Source: Chryseobacterium aurantiacum
GTDB lineage: Bacteria; Bacteroidota; Bacteroidia; Flavobacteriales; Weeksellaceae
Assembly: GCF_003020585.1 (NCBI RefSeq)
Contig: NZ_PXUE01000002.1
Location: forward strand, 806,001 to 870,000
DNA length: 64,000 nt
Direction of reading: 5' to 3'
Shown in pieces: positions 61,829 to 64,000 of the stretch (position 1 is the first letter of the stretch; every line of letters starts with the position of its first letter). Position numbers and translations under genes: made by a program. The notes beneath the pieces were generated by a model. It made no database searches. It had not been told where the DNA came from and was given only the letters and a program-made list of their open reading frames with translations.

Positions 61829-61896
61829 CAAATATAAAACTTTATTTAGAATCATTAAAAATAAATATATACTTTTGTGTAATAATTCTAAATAAA
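61829..61896. promoter_or_regulatory. Divergent hmuR/T9SS promoter with paired Fur-like boxes
   Basis: TTTATTTAGAATCATT (61841-61856) and AATAATTCTAAATAAA (61881-61896) are inverted arms with one mismatch, separated by 24 bp. Between them TACTTTTG (61870-61877) is the plus-strand -7 box of the T9SS gene. TATATTTG on the minus strand (61836-61829) is the hmuR -7 box, directly next to the left arm. Each arm reads as a 9-1-9 Fur-like box with the conserved half ATTTAGAAT facing outward. Iron control is inferred from the heme operon context. Confidence 0.72.
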
Positions 61897-61905
61897 TATA
61901 ACAGC

Positions 61906-62718
61906 ATGAAACTAAAATTACTTTTAGGAGCATTGATTTTTACCGCGTTTACCGCTAAGGCACAAGTTCCAACCATCAATGAAAACTTCAATAACTTCAC
62001 TGCCGGGAATACAACTTTCCCTCAGTTTGGATGGTCTGCAGTAGTAGCCCCTATGGTTGCCAATACGGCTCCATTTCCTGTTCCGCCAAGAATGTTGGTT
62101 ACCAATACGGCTAATAAAGCTGTTCAATCCTATTCCGGAACTAATCCTTCAGATTCATCTTACTTGATATCTCCACAGATCCAGGCTCCTGCGGGAGACA
62201 AAACATTAAAGTTTACAACAACATTAATAACCCCGTCCCCTGGCCCTGCAACCATTCAAATAGGACTGGCATCTAATCCAACAGATATGTCAACATTTGT
62301 TCCTGTAGGAGACCCAATTACAGTAAGTACCATTGGAGCTATCCTGAACATAAGTGTTCCAATTCCTGCATCTACATCGTCTTATATCGTCTTCAAATTT
62401 ACGCCTACAGCAATGCACGTAGCTGCACAAATTGATGATGTCATTTATGATACAACAGCTTCATTGGGGGTTGCCGACAAGGCAATTTCAAAAAATGAAG
62501 TTAAATTCGCTGTCAATGCAGATAATACATCCCTTGACTTTGTAGTGAAAAAAGATCCTAAAAACATTCAAATTTATTCTTCTGCAGGTCAAAAAGTAGC
62601 AGAAGGAAATTTGAAAGGCCAAAAATTCAATATCAGCGGGCTTCAGACTGGTGTTTACTTCATCTCTATTGAAACGGCTGAAGGAAAAACCGTTCAATCG
62701 AAATTCGTTAAAAAATAA
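61906..62718 (+). CDS. T9SS type A sorted surface protein (choice-of-anchor-like)
   Basis: This 270-residue protein has a signal peptide (MKLKLLLGALIFTAFTAKAQ), an N-terminal beta-sandwich (about 25-185: INENFNNFTAGN, GWSAVV, SYLISPQIQAPAGDKTLKF, AQIDDVIYD) resembling the choice-of-anchor/MAM-like domains, and a type IX sorting domain (about 190-270: KFAVNADNTSLDFVV, IYSSAGQKVAEG, LQTGVYFISIET, QSKFVKK). Ligand unknown. Its promoter is shared with hmuR, so it is probably iron-regulated and may act at the surface in iron or heme capture; this is inference. Confidence 0.87.
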   Translation: MKLKLLLGALIFTAFTAKAQVPTINENFNNFTAGNTTFPQFGWSAVVAPMVANTAPFPVPPRMLVTNTANKAVQSYSGTNPSDSSYLISPQIQAPAGDKTLKFTTTLITPSPGPATIQIGLASNPTDMSTFVPVGDPITVSTIGAILNISVPIPASTSSYIVFKFTPTAMHVAAQIDDVIYDTTASLGVADKAISKNEVKFAVNADNTSLDFVVKKDPKNIQIYSSAGQKVAEGNLKGQKFNISGLQTGVYFISIETAEGKTVQSKFVKK

Positions 62719-62748
62719 GGTTTATTAGACTATTACATGCCTTTAATA

Positions 62749-62779
62749 AAGCCGAGAGGAGTATTCCTTTCGGCTTATT
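62749..62779 (+). terminator. Terminator of the first T9SS gene
   Basis: AAGCCGAGAGGA (62749-62760) pairs with TCCTTTCGGCTT (62765-62776), 12 bp with one G-U and a GTAT loop. Confidence 0.85.
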
Positions 62780-62831
62780 TATGCTCCCAATCCAAGGATA
62801 ATTCAAATAAAACACGATAAAAATCATGTTT

Positions 62832-62885
62832 TTATTTAGAATGATTAAAAATAATTATATATTTTTGTGGAATCATTCTAAATAA
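62832..62885 (+). promoter_or_regulatory. Promoter with paired Fur-like boxes (second copy)
   Basis: TTATTTAGAATGATT (62832-62846) and AATCATTCTAAATAA (62871-62885) are perfect 15-bp inverted arms with a 24-bp spacer. The -7 box TATTTTTG (62860-62867) lies between them. The layout and spacing are identical to the promoter at 61829-61896. The ATG is at 62906. Confidence 0.75.
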
Positions 62886-62905
62886 GGATTTGAAAAAAAT
62901 AAGTT

Positions 62906-64000
62906 ATGAGAACAAAATTACTTTTATCTTCTTTGCTTGCTCTTACTGTTCAACAAACAGTATTGGCGCAAACAGATGCTAACGGATATACAACAGCTAA
63001 TCTTACAATGGGAGGCAGCTACCAGAACCGTGTATTTTTTGACTTTGCTTCAAACAATATCGTAGCAAAGCCGGCTAGCACATGGGATGTGGCTTTTTAC
63101 AGAAACTCAATGTATTCTGTTGGTACAAGGATTAATGATGCTCTTGGTATTGAGGTATACACTGCATCAGTCAATATGGCCGACTGGGATAACATCAGCC
63201 TTAGTAATGAAGCATCTTGGGGAGAACCTCTGTATAACCCGGATCAAACGACTGATATAAGCCAGGGAGCTTTTGAGCAGGGTCCTGTTACAGGTCCTAA
63301 TCCTAATACGCCTTCCACCGGTTGGGGAGTATACAATTCAGTTACCCATCATGTGATAGGAAAAGCAATCTTTGTTTTAAAATACCCTTCAGGTGACTAT
63401 GTTAAGTTTGCCATTGAAGATGCCTATGGAGGATATACTTTTAAGTATTCTAAGTGGAACGGTTCTTCTTGGGCACCAACGGAGACGAGAACTGTGTCTA
63501 ACGGAACTGATGATGCTTACTTCAACTATTTCTCTTTAACCTCTGGAACTACAGTACCTAATCAGGAACCGTCCAGAAGCTCGTGGAACCTGATGTTTAC
63601 AAGATATTACACAGATTATCCTTATATCGATACACAGGGGAATCCACAAACAATGAAATATAAAATGGCAGGAGTTATTCAAAATTCCAATATTTCCGTT
63701 GCAAAAGTAAGACCTGAAGTACAGGAAACTGCAGCAGTTAATATTCCTGCAAACTCTGCATTCTCTACTAATATCACGACTATTGGCCACTCTTGGAAGC
63801 CTACAATGGGAGTTCATTCTGACGCTGTTTATTACATAAAACAGGGATCAGACTATTACAGAATGTATTTTATTTCTAATGGAGGTGCACAAACTGGTAA
63901 TATGTATTTTAAATACAAAAAAATTACAGGGACCTTGGGAATTACTGAGGTAGGTAAAAAAGCTTCTTTTGGGGTTTATCCAAATCCAACTACAGCGGAT
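62906..64000 (+). CDS. HmuY-like domain protein with T9SS sorting domain (partial)
   Basis: An open frame of 365 codons from the ATG at 62906 runs off the window end. A signal peptide (MRTKLLLSSLLALTVQQTVLAQ) is followed by HmuY-like blocks: YQNRVFFDFASN, STWDVAFYRNSMYSVGTRIND, GKAIFVLKYPSGDYVKFAIEDAYGGYTFKYSKW, and later SSWNLMFTRYYTDYPY. The last visible residues (GVYPNPTTAD) are the opening of a type A sorting domain. It seems to be an HmuY relative exported by T9SS rather than anchored as a lipoprotein, with a Fur-like promoter. Heme binding is likely but unproven. Confidence 0.85.
   Translation, partial: MRTKLLLSSLLALTVQQTVLAQTDANGYTTANLTMGGSYQNRVFFDFASNNIVAKPASTWDVAFYRNSMYSVGTRINDALGIEVYTASVNMADWDNISLSNEASWGEPLYNPDQTTDISQGAFEQGPVTGPNPNTPSTGWGVYNSVTHHVIGKAIFVLKYPSGDYVKFAIEDAYGGYTFKYSKWNGSSWAPTETRTVSNGTDDAYFNYFSLTSGTTVPNQEPSRSSWNLMFTRYYTDYPYIDTQGNPQTMKYKMAGVIQNSNISVAKVRPEVQETAAVNIPANSAFSTNITTIGHSWKPTMGVHSDAVYYIKQGSDYYRMYFISNGGAQTGNMYFKYKKITGTLGITEVGKKASFGVYPNPTTAD

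Overview
The window is a chromosomal stretch of an AT-rich Bacteroidota genome, almost certainly a Chryseobacterium-like flavobacterium (family Weeksellaceae). The evidence is: type IX secretion (T9SS) sorting domains and a PorT-like protein, SusC/HmuR-type TonB-dependent receptors, promoters of the Bacteroidota type (TTG, about 19 bases, TAnnTTTG), weak or absent Shine-Dalgarno signals, a Chryseobacterium-type double-glycine leader peptide, and a secreted protein-glutaminase precursor closely resembling the Chryseobacterium proteolyticum enzyme. I saw no rRNA, tRNA, CRISPR array, insertion sequence or prophage; the region reads as core chromosome with a few accessory genes.

Layout. 1-5.9 kb: acyl-CoA thioesterase; a fluoride riboswitch controlling a CLC-F type fluoride exporter; a LysR regulator with a YeiH-like exporter; an orphan Cys-rich GG-leader peptide; an MFS transporter. 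5.9-10.6 kb (minus strand): a membrane protein, ubiE, porT, a coiled-coil membrane protein, zapA, a probable 6S RNA, and rny. 10.6-15 kb: a FabH-like ketosynthase, a metallophosphoesterase, a degenerate polysaccharide-deacetylase-like protein and an SDR-type threonine dehydrogenase. 15-28 kb: a TonB receptor, gamma-glutamyltransferase, a dicarboxylate/glutamate symporter, a lipid kinase, a DUF3298-type lipoprotein, two tandem DUF3857/transglutaminase proteins and a DUF5684 protein. 28-38 kb: gyrB, a T9SS cargo with a decayed duplicate beside it, cydAB plus a ClbS/DfsB-like protein, lysS, rlmF, a c-type cytochrome lipoprotein and a small lipoprotein.

39.7-48 kb is a complete tryptophan operon (trpE-G-D-C-F-GNAT-B-A). 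It is preceded by an attenuator whose 25-residue leader peptide contains three consecutive Trp codons and is followed by a 13-bp stem and eight Ts. lipB follows with its own promoter. 48.3-49.7 kb carries the protein-glutaminase precursor and a small lipoprotein. 50.7-52.3 kb is a nitroreductase-ohrR-ohr peroxide operon with a dyad overlapping its -33 element. 52.4-53 kb encodes an exported peptide deformylase homologue whose usual Cys metal ligand is Asp.

53.2-61.8 kb is a heme acquisition locus on the minus strand: hmuR, hmuY, hmuT, hmuU, hmuV, a SAM methyltransferase and hmuS, followed by a separately terminated chaN. Divergent from it are two T9SS-sorted surface proteins. The second is HmuY-like and runs off the window end. 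Both T9SS genes have the same promoter design: two outward-facing Fur-like half sites exactly 24 bp apart with the -7 box between them. The locus therefore looks like an iron-responsive heme regulon with lipoprotein-anchored and T9SS-exported heme-binding components.

The most interesting items are the fluoride switch with an apparent start-codon-sequestering stem, the possibly leaderless trp attenuator, the Cys-to-Asp exported deformylase, the duplicated Fur-box promoters with an HmuY/T9SS hybrid, the GG-leader Cys-rich peptide, and the decayed T9SS gene copy.
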